In this document: piece after piece, positions 35,590-46,935 of the stretch | Numbering within the stretch: position 1 is the first letter of the stretch | How the letters are laid out: every line of letters begins with the position of its first letter | Source: Cephalopachus bancanus | Taxonomy: Eukaryota; Chordata; Mammalia; Primates; Tarsiidae | Assembly (NCBI GenBank): GCA_027257055.1 | Contig: JAPVLO010000083.1 | Location: 4,510,001-4,574,000 of the forward strand | Length of the DNA stretch: 64,000 bases | Reading direction: 5' to 3' | Made by a program: the position numbers and the translations under genes | Notes under the pieces: generated by a model | Databases searched by the model: none | What the model saw: the letters and a program-made list of their open reading frames with translations, nothing else | Told to the model about the DNA's origin: nothing

Positions 35590-36235
35590 CACTTTTACTG
35601 TCATGGACCAGATAATACATATTTTAAACTTTGTGAGCCATATGGTCTCTCTTGCAGCTACTCAGTTCAGATATTGTCATTCCACAATAGCTTTAGACAA
35701 TACATAAATAAATGAGCATGACTGAGTTCCAATAAAACTTTACTTATGGATGTTGAGGCTGAGCACAGTGACTCATGCCTGTAATTCTAGCACTCTGGGA
35801 AGCTGAAGCGAGAAGATTGTTTGAACCCAAGAGTTCCAGACCAGCCTAGGCAACAGAGAATTTGTCTCTACCAAAAAAAAAAAAATTATATAATAAACTA
35901 GACATGGTGGCGTGCACCTGTAAATCCCAGCTACTCAGGAGGCTGAGGCTGAAGGATCGCCTGAGCCCAGGAGGTCAAGGCTGCAGTGAGTTGTGACCAT
36001 GCCACTGCACTTCAGCCTGAGTGAGACCCTAACTCAAAAAAAGAAAAAAAGCTTTACTCATGGACACTGAAATTTGATTTCACATAATTTTCACATATCA
36101 TAAAATATTATCTTTTTATGGTTTTCTTTCAACTTCTCAAACTGAGAAGTACATTATTATTCTTAGCTTGCAGGCCATACAGAAATAAGCAGGGGCCAGA
36201 ATCAATTCATGGACGATAGTTTGCCAACTCTGTCC
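35590..36235. mobile_element. hAT-Charlie-type DNA transposon remnant, split by an Alu
   Basis: Outer blocks match a widespread mammalian non-autonomous hAT element: 'ctgtcatggaccagataat', 'actttgtgagccatatgg', 'tccaataaaactttactt' on one side, and 'agcttgcaggccatacag', 'aggggccagaatc', 'gatagtttgccaactctg' on the other. The AluJ at 35751-36051 divides it. No transposase remains. I do not trust my memory for the exact family name. Confidence 0.75.
35751..36051 (+). repeat. AluJ-type SINE inserted in the hAT element
   Basis: 'gaggctgagcacagtgactc' to 'gagaccctaactcaaaaaaag'. Near-perfect direct repeat CTTTACTTATGGA (35738-35750) and CTTTACTCATGGA (36052-36064), one mismatch, both copies being hAT sequence. 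Confidence 0.93.
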
Positions 36236-36239
36236 TAGA

Positions 36240-36660
36240 GTATTTCATTTGTTTTCTAAAAGGATCTTCTAATGACTCTACTGGAATAAGAAGGAAGCAA
36301 AAACCAAATTTGACAATTTTAACACTCTTACTTTTAGGTTAACTTTTTGAGAGGTGAGAACCAGTTGAAGTAACAATGTGCATGGTACTTCAGTGTACTG
36401 AAGTATATTGAAATCTTTCAAATCTGTTCTTACTCTGAGGGCCTACAAAATCATTTAACCATATTCACTGGGATTTTTCTAAATTGAAGCCATAGAAGAT
36501 TTATATCAAGGGAAAAAAAACCCTGCAGATTTAAAGCCTTATCTCTAATATACTGGATGTGGGATTACCAAGAAAATATGGATAATTTAGCAGACATTTA
36601 CATTACCATTTATTCAAATCCAAAGTGATTGAAACACCTGGTTAATGTGGGGGTAGAGGG
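36240..36660. other. Unique DNA, nothing recognised
   Basis: No element recognised. Confidence 0.4.
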
Positions 36661-36664
36661 ATAT

Positions 36665-36965
36665 AAATTCATGTGTAGATTCAATCAATATTTATCAAAT
36701 GCTTACTGTGCCCCAGATGATGGGTATTTTCACTTTATTCTACAAAGGAATTGAGGCAGCTGAATAACGTTTACAGTGTTCTAAAATTGTCAAATTGTTT
36801 TGAGAATTATTGTGTCATTTAATGCTTCTCCTAACTTGGTGAATCAGTTGGGAATATTTATATTATTATGTAAGCCTACTTTATTATAAGGAAACAGAGA
36901 GTCAGAGAAATTAAGTGACTTGAAGAATCAGAACTTGAACCCAGGTCTTATTACTCTAAATGCTG
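36665..36965 (-). repeat. MIR SINE(s), antisense
   Basis: 'atatttatcaaatgcttactg' with 'tgtgccccagatgatggg' at the left, then 'aaacagagagtcagagaaatt', 'aagtgacttgaagaatcag' and 'acttgaacccaggtct' at the right. Possibly two adjacent copies. Confidence 0.7.
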
Positions 36966-37587
36966 TTTCTTCCATGATTCTTGCTCCAAGATAGTGATGT
37001 GTGTAAAGTCAGGGCCTTCGTGAACACCAAATATATATGGTATACCTGAATTGTTTAAATCCACACATGAAGAAAAATAGAGAACAGTGAGGCTATCAGT
37101 CTCTTTGCAAGAACGGAAATGTAAAGTGAAAATTCTCTCATGTGAGGCAAACAGATTTTCCTGAACAGAAGATGCCCTGGTTTGCTGTGCTTTTGAAAAA
37201 CCCCAGCTAGGAGAGACAAGTACATTTCCCCCTAAAGGTAGATGTGAAATAACAGAGGTTCTTACACTTGGTCCCATATGCCAACTTTATCCTCTTTGCT
37301 CTTGCTACACAGACCCACAATTCTTTCCCTCCAGAGCTAATGTCTGCCCAGCAAAGCAGAAGCCATCTGAGGAATGGTGGTGGTCTAGAAAGACTCTCAA
37401 AAGCAGCTGTTCATAGGGGACATCAGTTGTCCCAGGTGTGGGTCATGAACTATTATAGAGCTTAATAACCTTGGAGGCACATAGCTAACCATCTTCCTCC
37501 TAGAGAAACACCTAGCTAATGTAGGGGTAGAGGGATCTACACCTCTTGAGAATCAATCCTATTCACCAAGCATCCCTGACCTTGCCT
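36966..37587. other. Unique DNA, nothing recognised
   Basis: A 108-codon minus-strand frame (37277-36951) has no resemblance to a known family. Confidence 0.4.
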
Positions 37588-37597
37588 AAGAATTCTA

Positions 37598-37827
37598 TTC
37601 TCCTACTCATAAGCAAATCCTGAACATTTATCATAATACTATAAGAAAGGGATTGGTAGTACCAGGAAACAGCCATGGGAGGGAGGGGGACACACAGTAT
37701 CAATAAGGGTACCTAATCTCAAACCAGGTGAAGTGGGAACCAAAGGGAGGCCCAAACTTTACCTGTGTGATGACCACTTGTATATCTAACCCTGAATTGT
37801 ACCCCACATCTTTAAAATAAAATAAAA
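37598..37827 (+). repeat. Lineage-specific L1 3' UTR insertion
   Basis: Only the last 230 bp of the variant-A L1: 'cataagcaaatcctgaac', 'aagggattggtagtaccagg', 'ctcaaaccaggtgaagtgg', 'accctgaattgtacccc', A-rich tail. Perfect direct repeat AAGAATTCTA at 37588-37597 and 37828-37837. Confidence 0.95.
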
Positions 37828-38009
37828 AAGAATTCTAACCTCATACATAATTTTCCTCTTAGCACAAATTTGGTGTTGAATAAGGTCTGATAACCTCAAC
37901 TCAGTGTTATTTCATAGTATCTGTGTATTCCTGTATTTCAACCAGAACGTAACCATTTGGCACGTTTCACTTCCTTTTATCCTCTCCTCTTTGTTAGTAT
38001 CTACCACAG

Positions 38010-38452
38010 CAGTAGTCAGTGTGAAAGTTTAGTACATCGGTGACTCGGTTCCCAGGATTCGCATACTTGTGTGCTTCCCTCCCAATTCATTAAAGTTCAC
38101 TGTGTGACTAGCTTTCATCAAAGAATGTAGTAGTGGAAAAAGTTATGTGTCAGTTCCCAGCCTAAGCCTGGAGAAGACCTCCAACTTCTGCTTTTGAGCT
38201 GGTGGGAATTCTGAACCACTGTCTAACAAGTCGGGCTACTCTGTTGGAGAAAAAGAGGCCCTGCCATTCCAACGTCCCAATTCAGTTCAACCCCTGGCTA
38301 ACCCAAAAGGAGTGACCATCAGTAAGATCAGCAGAAGAACTATTCAGCTGAGCCTTATTGCAGAAACCTAAGAAAACAAAGGGCTTTTTAAAATGTTTTT
38401 AAGTCACTAAATGTTGAGAGTTTGTTATGCAACAGTGAATGACTGAAACAAG
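38010..38452 (+). repeat. MLT1-type LTR (ERVL-MaLR), sense
   Basis: 'gtgtgactagctttcatcaaag', 'ttatgtgtcagttcccagc', 'ctaagcctggagaagacctcc' and the 3' end 'tttaagtcactaaatgttg', 'gagtttgttatgcaacag' follow the MLT1 layout of a longer subfamily. Non-coding. Confidence 0.7.
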
Positions 38453-38569
38453 AACTCAAAGAAATTTGTTGACTTCATAAGTGAATGAATGAATGCAATT
38501 CTTAATTTATTTGCTTTTGCTACAAACTACCAGAGTAACAAATGTGACATTAAAAATTCACAATGATTG

Positions 38570-38592
38570 CAAAAAAAAAAAAAAAAAAAAAG
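38570..38592 (+). repeat. Poly(A) tract, about 22 A
   Basis: An A run after 'cacaatgattgc', not attached to an element I recognise. Confidence 0.85.
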
Positions 38593-38629
38593 GAGAATCC
38601 TTTAAAAGAGAGAAAGAACTTTCAATGTC

Positions 38630-38820
38630 CTAGGCACTAAACCAAGGCATTTTCACATTCACATTTCATTTTCTCAATGACAACCCAATGAGATAGATAT
38701 TATTTTCCTACATTTTTTGTTGATGAGAACACTGAAGTTCTGACCAAATTAACTTGGTCAGAGTCAAACAGCTATAGAGTACAAAAACTTGGATTCAAAT
38801 ACAAATCTTTGTGCTAACAG
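38630..38820 (-). repeat. MIR SINE, antisense
   Basis: 'atgtcctaggcactaaacc', 'caatgacaacccaatgagat', 'gtcagagtcaaacagctat', 'cttggattcaaatac' match reverse MIR. Confidence 0.75.
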
Positions 38821-38829
38821 TGCCCGTAT

Positions 38830-39840
38830 TTTCCCCACTCCATTGTACCTGCCTCATAGACATTCGTAGCCATTGGGGTATAACTATCAGTACAGCTTCA
38901 TCATTAGTTTTCCATGGAATTTTGAACTTCCTCTATGACCCCATATACTCAAGTTTCAGCCTCCTACACATGACACTACTAGACTGATCCTGACACGTCT
39001 TCTCTAAAATCCATCCCAACTCCTGGAATGGTTATAAAATTCCAGCAACTTTTCTTGAATGACAGTTGCTTATCCATTCAGGAAAATCTGGGTGCAAGGA
39101 GCCCTCAGGACCAGGAGACCAGACCTGAGACCAGACTCAGTGATCCCTCTGAGACGTTGATCCTGTGTCAGTAGTATTCCAGAAGCTTAGAAAAGCAAGA
39201 GGAAAAGGGATGTGTCCCAGTCCAGTGGCATCTCTTTAAATGCACTCCCATATCCATGGATATGCTGATTCAGTAAGTATGGATGTGACATCAAACAAGC
39301 ATGCATTCTGACAAGCTTCCAATGGATTCTGATGCACAGCCAGGTTTGTATACCACTATTCTAGCTCATTTAAGAATACAACTAATTCAGGAAAAACTGT
39401 TAGTCTTTACTCCTCAGAGTGCATGTCATACTGATGATATGTGAAAGATAATGCATTTTTAAATATGTGAATTCTCTATCTTGGCATCTTTAATTCACTA
39501 GATGTCATCAACCATCTTCTTTAATGCTAACTCGCATAGAACCAGGCTAATATTGTGAAAAGTGAGTTTTTAGAATCTTAGTAGTCATTCTAAAACTGAT
39601 GTCATTAACCCATAAATAGCAAGATAGATTTAGGTTTGGTTCTTTGGACAGATACCAATGTATCTTTGCTATAATGTCTCCGGCTGATATTGTTCAAGAG
39701 ATTGAAGAATATGTACCCTACCTTCATGTTTCTCTACTTTGCTAATTAAATGTATATGTGAAGACTTGCAGATCAAAATGGAATCTGGCTAACATCCTCC
39801 CACAAAGTTACTCCTGTGCTTGCACTAAAAGTATCCATGA
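38830..39840. other. Unique DNA, nothing recognised
   Basis: 1 kb without a named element. Confidence 0.4.
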
Positions 39841-39844
39841 AAAT

Positions 39845-39985
39845 GTAAGACTGAAGTGGGGACCAAAGGTAGGACCAAACTTCACCTGTACGATGACCAT
39901 TTGTATACCTAATCCTGAATTGTACCCTACATCTTGAAAATAAAATAAATTGTTTAAAAAATGAAATAAAATAAGGAACACTTTG
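39845..39985 (+). repeat. Lineage-specific L1 3' tip
   Basis: 'actgaagtggggaccaaagg', 'aacttcacctgtacgatg', 'acctaatcctgaattgtac' and a tail of AAATAA units. Confidence 0.88.
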
Positions 39986-39989
39986 ATGA

Positions 39990-40855
39990 GCATCAAAAAA
40001 AGAAAATATAAGACAAAACTCTCCACACATATAGCTAAGTCATTAATTATCTCATGCCAGCATCTTCGTGGAATCAACACAAAGCCCAAAGCATTAGAAT
40101 TGCAGTGAGAATAATCTATCTGTTGTTCACCAAGTCACGTATCATGGTTTGCATCCTAAAAAAGAAACCATTTGGGAAAGAAATGCATAATCAAGAAATA
40201 TATTTCTATTCCCCCACTTTCAGTCCCCTCAGAGTTCAAAAGAATGCAGTACCCAGAGAATAAGGCAGTGGCTGTCTGTTCTCCCTTGGGTACTTCTCTA
40301 TGTGTCAAACACAGTACTCTCCTTACCCAACCCATTCTTCCAAATCTCTATATCTAGGCAAAGATTGAAAATTCAAGGAAATAGTGGAGTGATAAATGTG
40401 TACAGAGGTAGGAGACACAAGGAGGGACTAGTGGCAGCTGATGGCTTCTGCAACAACACTGGGGATTGTAGTTTTTGTTCATTATAGTGGCTCAGATATC
40501 ACATAATCAAACATTAGAGAGGTAGATGGCATGTCAGTTAAACAAATGCCTACTTAGAATTGGAAAATTGAGTTGAAGGCTTGGTGCATTGACTTCCCTT
40601 TAGCTCTAAAAAAAGAGACCATAGCAATATATCTCTGTGACAATATGGGTAAGGAGGGAATGAGAAGTTTGTCTACTCTGAGTCTGGATTCATCTCATCT
40701 TGCTCAATTTTAAAAAATTAACACAAGAAAAATTACAAGATAAGAAAACAGAACAATATTTAAGAGAGCAAGAAAAGGAGAAACCTCTGAAAATAAACTT
40801 TTATACTCCAGAAGAAATTTTCCAAATGCTGATTAACTTTCTAAGTACAGTATAA
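39990..40855. other. Unique DNA, nothing recognised
   Basis: No element or convincing coding region. Confidence 0.4.
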
Positions 40856-40867
40856 AAGAAGTTTCTA

Positions 40868-41155
40868 GCCAGGCTCGGTGGCTCAGCCTGTAATCGCGCG
40901 CCTTTGGGAGGCTGAGGTGAGTGGATTGCCTGAGCCCACGGGTTCGAGACCCGCCTGGGCAGCGAGACCTCATCTCTACAATAAATCAAAAAATCAGTCG
41001 GGCGTGGTAGTGCATGCCTGTAATTCCGGCTACTCGGAAGGCTGAGGCGGAAGGATCGCCAGAGCCCAGCAGGTTGAGGCTGCGGTGGCCGGGAGCGGCC
41101 ACTTCACTCCAGTCTGGGTGACAGAGTGAGACTCCAACTCAAAAAAAAAAAAGAC
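40868..41155 (+). repeat. Alu, lineage-specific type
   Basis: Full length, starts GCCAGGCTCGGTGGCTCAGC. Direct repeat AGTTTCTA at 40860-40867 and 41156-41163. Confidence 0.95.
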
Positions 41156-41254
41156 AGTTTCTAACAAAGAGAAGCAGAACAAAGAAATTAGATGGTAAAA
41201 TGATGAGTGATTTTAAGGAAATTAAAAACACTATAGCACACAGCACAGTTTTGC

Positions 41255-41715
41255 TAATTGGTTCAGCAATATCTACTACAGCTGATTATATATATGCTCA
41301 ACTAACCAACAAAACCCTAGTAGGTATAATATTTACCCCCAAGTAAACCTCACAGAGGCATCAAGATACAAATTTCAACATTGTTGATAGCAGCATTCTT
41401 TGTAGTAGCCAAAAACCATAGAAAGCCCAATGGTCCAATTTTAGACAGGGTAATTTGGTGGCACACACAGATAAGGGAATACTGTACTGAGCAATCTACA
41501 GCCAGTCACAACAACACAGGGACAGCTACAGAATGCCACAAGTGTAATGACTAGTGAAAGAGGCCAGATCAAAAAAAATTTTATTGGTTGATTTCACGTG
41601 TCTAAATTTTTAAAATTAAGCTACACTATTTAGGGATACATACTTAGGTTGCTAAACTATTAAAAAAGAAAAAAATGAGGCAGCAATTACCATCAGAGTC
41701 ACAAGACTGTTGCCT
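41255..41715 (+). repeat. Old L1M ORF2/3' fragment
   Basis: 'aacattgttgatagcagcattc', 'tttgtagtagccaaaaacc', 'gagcaatctacagccag', 'gtgaaagaggccagatc', 'cacactatttagggatac' follow the order of an L1M ORF2 end. Diverged. Confidence 0.7.
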
Positions 41716-41731
41716 TTAAGAGGAACAGAAG

Positions 41732-42018
41732 CCAGACGCAGTGGCTCATGCCTGTAATCCCAGCACTTTGGGAGGCAGAGGTGAGAGGATTGCCTGAGAC
41801 CAGAGGTTCGAGACCAGGTTGAGCGACTTGGCAAAACCTCATCTCTACAATAAATCAAAAACTTAGCTGAGAGTGGTGGCACATGTCTGTGGTTCCAGCT
41901 ACTTGGAAGGTTGAGGTGGAAGGATCACCTGAGCCCAGCAGGTCAAGGCTGCGGTGGCCATGAGCATGCTACTATACTCCAGCCTGGCTGGCAGAGTGAG
42001 ACTCTGACTCAGGCAAAA
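41732..42018 (+). repeat. Alu, intermediate type
   Basis: 'ccagacgcagtggctcatgc' to 'actctgactcaggc'. Perfect direct repeat AAGAGGAACAGAAG at 41718-41731 and 42019-42032. Confidence 0.93.
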
Positions 42019-42032
42019 AAGAGGAACAGAAG

Positions 42033-42280
42033 CACTTAGTGAGGCTAAGGTAGGAGGATCACTTGAGGTCAGGAGTTCAAACCCAGAGTGGGCAAAACAG
42101 CAAGAATCTGTCTCCACAGAAATAAAAAGAAAACCATTTTCCAGGAGTGGTGGTGCACACCTGTAGTCCAGCTACTGAAGAGACTGAGATGGGAGCATTT
42201 TGAGCCCAGGAGGTCGAGGCTTCAGTGAGCTATGATTGCACCACTGTAGTCTAGCCTGGGTGACAGAGCAAGACCTATAA
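42033..42280 (+). repeat. AluJ-type SINE, 5'-truncated
   Basis: Begins inside the Alu consensus at 'cacttagtgaggctaagg' and runs to 'gacagagcaagacctat'. The younger Alu at 41732-42018 inserted next to its truncated start. Confidence 0.88.
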
Positions 42281-42362
42281 CAAAAAGAAAGAGAGAGAGA
42301 GAAAGAGAAAGGAAAGAAAGAAAGAGAGAGAGAGAGAGAAGGAGGGAGGGAGGGGGAAAAAA
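42281..42362 (+). repeat. (GA)n / (GAAA)n / (GGGA)n simple repeat
   Basis: Purine-only tract that grew from the tail of the AluJ before it. Confidence 0.92.
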
Positions 42363-42489
42363 GAAGAGCAAAGGGTTTGTGTTTGAAATGAGGCAGGTGG
42401 GCGAGTCTCTGGGATGCACCACGCAGCATCATTCTGTGTCTTAACCTGAGGTTATACACACAATGGATTCTTATAATTTCTCAAGCTGC

Positions 42490-43530
42490 ACATTTAGGAT
42501 TTACAGTAAAGTTCACAAACTTGCCACCATGTGCTTATGTTGGCATCACTGTACAAACAACTTGGTAAGGTTTCATAACTTTGGTATATCAGCGTCTCCA
42601 GCTGTGTTCATGTCGACATGTACAGTGTCTTGTTGAGCAGTGTTCATTATTGTTGTTGCATGTTTTTGTGTGCCATCATGAGAATGTCGGGACTTGAATT
42701 AGAGCAACAAACAAGAATTAAATTTCTTGATAAACTTGGCAAGAGTGGAAGTAAAATCAGGGACACATTAGTCCAAGTTTATGGGGGTGATGTCATGAAG
42801 AAAATGGCAGTGTACAAATGGGTTAAACGTTTTACTGAGGGGAGAAAAAGCATCACTGATGAAGAGAGGTCAGGACAGCCTGTAACAGCAGAACTGTTGA
42901 AAATATTGCAAAAATTCATTGAATTTTGTGTCAATGTCGTTGACTGACTGTGAGAAGCATAGCAGATCAAATGAACATCGACAGAGAAACAGCTCAGAAA
43001 ATCTTAGCTGAAAACCTTGACTTGAGAAAGATGTGTGCAAAAATGGTCCAGAAGCAGCTCTTGCAACACTACAACTACCAGCTTACACAGCCCTGTCTGC
43101 AAGGGAGTTTTTAGCCAGTCAACAAATAACCACATTGGGACACCCTCCCTACTCACCTGATCTGGCCCCCCATGTCTTTTTTCTCTACCTGAAGATAAAG
43201 GAAATATTGAAAGGAAGACATTTGGATGACATTCAGGACATCAAAGGTAATACAACAAGAACTCTGGTGGCCATCCCAGAAAAAGAGTTCCAAAATTGCT
43301 TTGATGGGTGGACTCGGTGCTGGCATCAGGGTATAATTTCCCAAGGGGAGTACTTTGAAGGTGATCATAATGATATTCAGCAATGAGGAATATAGCACAT
43401 TTTCAAGGATGAGTTCATGAACTTAATTGTCACATCCTGTATACACTTTTCTGTGTGTGCATACATTTTATTACTTTTAAATGTCTTACAAACATATTGG
43501 CAGAATTAAAATCTAGGTTTAGGAAAAAGA
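42490..43530 (+). mobile_element. Mariner-type DNA transposon relic (approximate ends)
   Basis: The element surrounds a broken mariner transposase (42678-43386). I could not find convincing inverted terminal repeats by eye, so the ends are estimates from flanking composition. Confidence 0.7.
42678..43386 (+). pseudogene. Mariner transposase pseudogene
   Basis: A transposase moves mariner elements by cut-and-paste, using an N-terminal helix-turn-helix pair and a DDE/D catalytic domain. The first block (42678-42947) begins MRMSGLELEQQTRIKFLDKL and includes VYKWVKRFTEGRKSITDEER then SGQP, the usual DNA-binding half. A stop follows, and 42950-43030 continues in another frame (SIADQMNIDRETAQKILAE). 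Then the middle third, including the first catalytic aspartate region, is missing. The C-terminal block (43033-43386) reads REFLASQQITTLGHPPYSPD then LAP, and ends GEYFEGDHNDIQQ. The last catalytic aspartate, normally three residues after the final D of YSPDLAP, is valine (LAPHVFF). The second aspartate region is also lost (TLQLPAYTA where HDNAPAHTA is expected). The copy is inactive, yet long in-frame blocks survive. Confidence 0.88.
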
Positions 43531-43720
43531 CATGTTTAATAAAAGAAAAATGAAGATAAATTTGCATACTCATAGATAAAAGGGAAAAGACAACAGATTA
43601 AAATAATGAGAGATAAGATAATGACCATGAAGAAAAAGATGAAGAGATTGAAATTTAGACAACTGACGTCCCCAGAAAAAAAAGTCTAAAATGAAACAGA
43701 AGGATATAATAGGTACTAGA
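43531..43720. other. Short unique A-rich stretch
   Basis: Nothing recognised. Confidence 0.4.
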
Positions 43721-43724
43721 CTAA

Positions 43725-43890
43725 CTCCTTTAAATAAATAACTCACAAAATTCTTACAACTATATGAGGTTAAATACCATCACTGGTTTCCTAATACTAA
43801 AGAGAAAACCCAGGTCAATGTTTCCCATGGCTAATGACGTATACACAGTAAGCAGACTGTAGAGAGAAGCCTTGAACCCTTCCTTGTCTA
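43725..43890 (-). repeat. MIR SINE, antisense
   Basis: 'caaaattcttacaactatatg', 'aggttaaataccatcactgg', 'gtagagagaagccttgaacc' resemble reverse MIR. Worn. Confidence 0.55.
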
Positions 43891-44061
43891 TGAGCTCCTA
43901 AGACTACCTCTCTGAGCCACTGTACCACACTGTCCCCTACTATTCCCCGATCTGTTAAAATATAAAGTATTACAACATTCTAGACTAAAGGACAGCAGGA
44001 AAAATATTTTAAAAGATTTTAGGGGAAACTCACATTTTGATCCAAGATTTTTATATATACA

Positions 44062-44422
44062 GCCATCTTAGTCCACTCAGATTGCTATTACAAAACACCA
44101 TACACCAAATAGCTTACAAACCACAGAAATGTATTGCTCACTTTCTAGAGACTGGAAAGTCCAAAAGCAAGGCACCAGTAGATTCGATGTCTAGTGAGGG
44201 CCCACTTCCTCACAGACAATCTTTTTCTTACTCTAACCACACATGGCAAAGGTGCAAGGGGGTCTCTCTAGGACCACTAATACCATTTATGAAGTCTCCA
44301 CCCCTGTGACCTAATTATCACCCAGAGGCCCCACTTCCAAATACCACCATCTTGCAGGTGAATATTTCAACATATGAGTTTTGAGGGGGAGAAAAACATT
44401 TAGACGATAGCAGCGGCCAAGT
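44062..44422 (-). repeat. MLT1/MST-type LTR (ERVL-MaLR), antisense
   Basis: On the minus strand it starts 'tgctatcgtctaaatgttt', includes 'atttggaagtggggcctctgg', 'taattaggtcacaggggtgg' and the 'agtgagcaatacatttctg' region, and ends 'gtggactaagatgg'. Non-coding ancient LTR. Confidence 0.85.
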
Positions 44423-44712
44423 TGTCTCATACTTGTGAATGCAATTAAACAAACTCAGGTATTTTAAAAAATACACTCACTTGTGTATACATCTTTTAAA
44501 AAAAAAGTTTGGAGACAAATATCAACTGACCAAGAGAAGAAGCCCTAAAAGAAGGTGAAAATGAAGGAATAATGACATTACTCCTAGAGATCCAAAAATG
44601 ACTAAAACAAAACTAGATTTCAATATTGTAGGAATAGTTTTTAAAAGAAAAGCTAAATGAATACAAGGTCAAAACATTCTTGATAGATATAATTAAAAAA
44701 TTTTTTTTAAAT
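44423..44712. other. Unique AT-rich DNA, nothing recognised
   Basis: Target region of the processed pseudogene that follows. Confidence 0.4.
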
Positions 44713-45443
44713 AATAATCTAAATTTTTTTTTCAAGTAAACACATCTTTATTGCCAGAACTTAATGGACAGTGTATACCTGGTAATGGCCGCTATGCAAA
44801 TAACTGTTTAGGACTCATTCTGAAGTCCCCAGAAATGAGGTCTTCCCTTTAACAAACAAACAAGAAGTAACATGTACTGCTTTAGACAGAATTGTTTTGA
44901 ATACTGTAACATGGTTTAAGGTAACTAATGTTGGGCTTGTATCTAGAATTTTGATTCGAGTTCTTTCTTCAGAGTTACAGGGAGTCAAGAAACATTTGAA
45001 AATGTGCCAACTCTTGCCACTGAGTCGCCAACAGAATGTTTTCTTGCATCATAGTTCATGGTTTTTAAAGTTCCTTTTGTGCACCACCAGGAAAACCTTG
45101 CTCATTCCCCTTCAACTCCTGGAAACCCTGTTCGAAATCTTCACATAAGACATCAAGTGGTTGGTACCTCCTTCGCCACAGTTAGGACATTTAGCAAATT
45201 CTTCAGTTCACACTGAATCACGTTCAAGTCTTACAGCAAAGGCTGAATCTTCTCAGCATTATTGTAAAAAAATTGCATCCTTTCCTCCTGTAGTGTATCC
45301 GGAGTTTGCACAGTTTTCTTCTTGGTGGCCTCCACGGACGCATTTGTGTTCATTTTGTCTGAGAAGCCTGGACCGTGCTCTGAGGACGTTTGAATCTGCG
45401 ACGTCTGAGCAGCCGAGAGCAGGAGGCCAATAATCTAAATTTT
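44713..45443. repeat. Target-site duplication pair bracketing the processed pseudogene
   Basis: AATAATCTAAATTTT occurs at 44713-44727 and 45429-45443, exactly at both ends of the retrocopy. Confidence 0.95.
44728..45428 (-). pseudogene. Processed pseudogene of an unidentified small protein
   Basis: A reverse-transcribed mRNA copy on the minus strand. Its hallmarks are all present: a poly-A remnant (poly-T at 44723-44732 on the plus strand), an AATAAA signal just inside it (complement at about 44749-44754), no introns, and a 15-bp perfect target-site duplication AATAATCTAAATTTT (44713-44727 and 45429-45443). The minus frame opens at about 45352 with MNTNASVEATKKKTVQTPDT, continues LQEERMQFFYNNAEKIQPLL, then hits a stop and resumes DLNVIQCELKNLLNVLTVAK before a frameshift at about 45170. 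About 300 bases of 3' UTR follow. I do not recognise the parent gene; the coding part looks like a short, largely helical protein of perhaps 100-150 residues. Confidence 0.85.
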
Positions 45444-45477
45444 AAAGCTCAGAATGTATTAACAAAAATTGGGTGAG

Positions 45478-46935
45478 AAAACAATCTTTAGCAAAAGACA
45501 AAGCGGGAGGTATCATACTTCCAGACTTTAAACTTTACTATAAGGCTACAATAATCAAAACAGCCTGATATTGGTACAAGACAGACATATGGACCAATAG
45601 AACAGGATAGAAATTCTGGAAGCAAAACCTCAATTTATCAACTAACTCATCTTCAACAAAGCCTCCACCAACAACCACTGGAGAGAGGAGACCCTTTTCA
45701 GTAAATGGTGCTAGAAAACTGGCTGACCACATGCAGAAGATTGAAACAGGACCTCTACTTATCACCATACACAAAAATCAACTCTAAATGGATCAAAGAC
45801 CTGAACATCAAACCTCAAACTATAAGAATCTTAGAAAATACAGAAGACACACTTACAGAAATGGGAGTAGGCAACCAATTTCTGATCAAAACCCTAAACA
45901 TTCATGCCATAAGAGATATAATAAACAAGTGGGACCTCATCAAACTGAAAAGCTTCTGCAAAGCAAAAGAAACCAAGAGAGCAGGGAAACAGCCCATAGA
46001 ATGGAAAAAAAATATTTGTCAACTGTATATCTGACAAAGGCCTAATATCCAGGATCTACAAGGAACTCAAACGCACCAAAAGGAAAAAAACAAACAGCCC
46101 CTTTAAAAAGTAGGCAAAAGACATGAATAGACATTTCTCAAAAGAAGGTATATGGACAGCCAACAGACACATGAAAAAAGTACTCAGCCTCATTAATTAT
46201 CAGAGAAATGCAAATCAACACCACACTGAGATATCACTTAACCCAGTAAGAATGGCCATCATTAATAAAACAAACAACAACAGATGCTGGTGAAGATGTG
46301 GAGAAAAAGGAATACTTCTACACTGCTGGTGGGAATGCAAACTAGTTCGTCCTCTATGGTAAACAGTTTGACAATCTCTAAAAGAACTAGACATTGACCT
46401 TCCATATGACCCAGCAATCCCCCCCCACTGGGAATATATCTGGAAGACTCAAAGCATTCTGCAAAAAAAGATACCTTCAATGAGTTTATTGCAGCACTAT
46501 CACAATAGCAAAAACATGGAACAAGCTGTGCTGCCCATCGAAACTGAACTGAATTTTTGAAATGAGTTACATTTCACAATGGAATACCACACAGCCATAA
46601 AGAAGGACAAACATATGGACTTCATAGCAACTTGGGTAGATTTAGAATTTATCATACTCAGTGATCTATCCCAGAAACAAAGAACAAAGTACCACATGTT
46701 CTCACTTATAAGTGGACGCTGAACATTTACCATAATACTGTAAGAAAGGGATTGGTAGTAGCAGGATATTGCCAGGTTGGGGGTGGGGACACAACATCAA
46801 TATGGGTACCTGATCTCAAACCAGGCAAAGCAGGGACCAACGGGAGGCCCAAACTTTACCTGCACGATGTCCACTTGTCTACCTAATCCTAAATTGTACC
46901 CCATATCTTTAAAATAAAATATAAAAAAATTTTTG
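45478..46935 (+). repeat. Lineage-specific L1, 5'-truncated, about 1.46 kb
   Basis: ORF2 second half starting 'aaaacaatctttagcaaaag', with 'gcgggaggtatcatacttcc', 'gacctctacttatcacc' and an uninterrupted 109-codon frame at 45705-46034 ([20 protein letters not shown]). The end holds variant-A 3' UTR: 'ctcaaaccaggcaaagcagg', 'cctaaattgtaccccatatc', A-rich tail at 46915-46935. Longest young L1 copy in the window. Its 5' flank AAAAATTGGGTGAG (45464-45477) recurs not at 46936 but at 47251-47264. Confidence 0.94.

Noticed and set aside
44062..44422. 90-codon plus-strand frame at 44037-44309
   Set aside because: It is an antisense MLT1/MST-type LTR.
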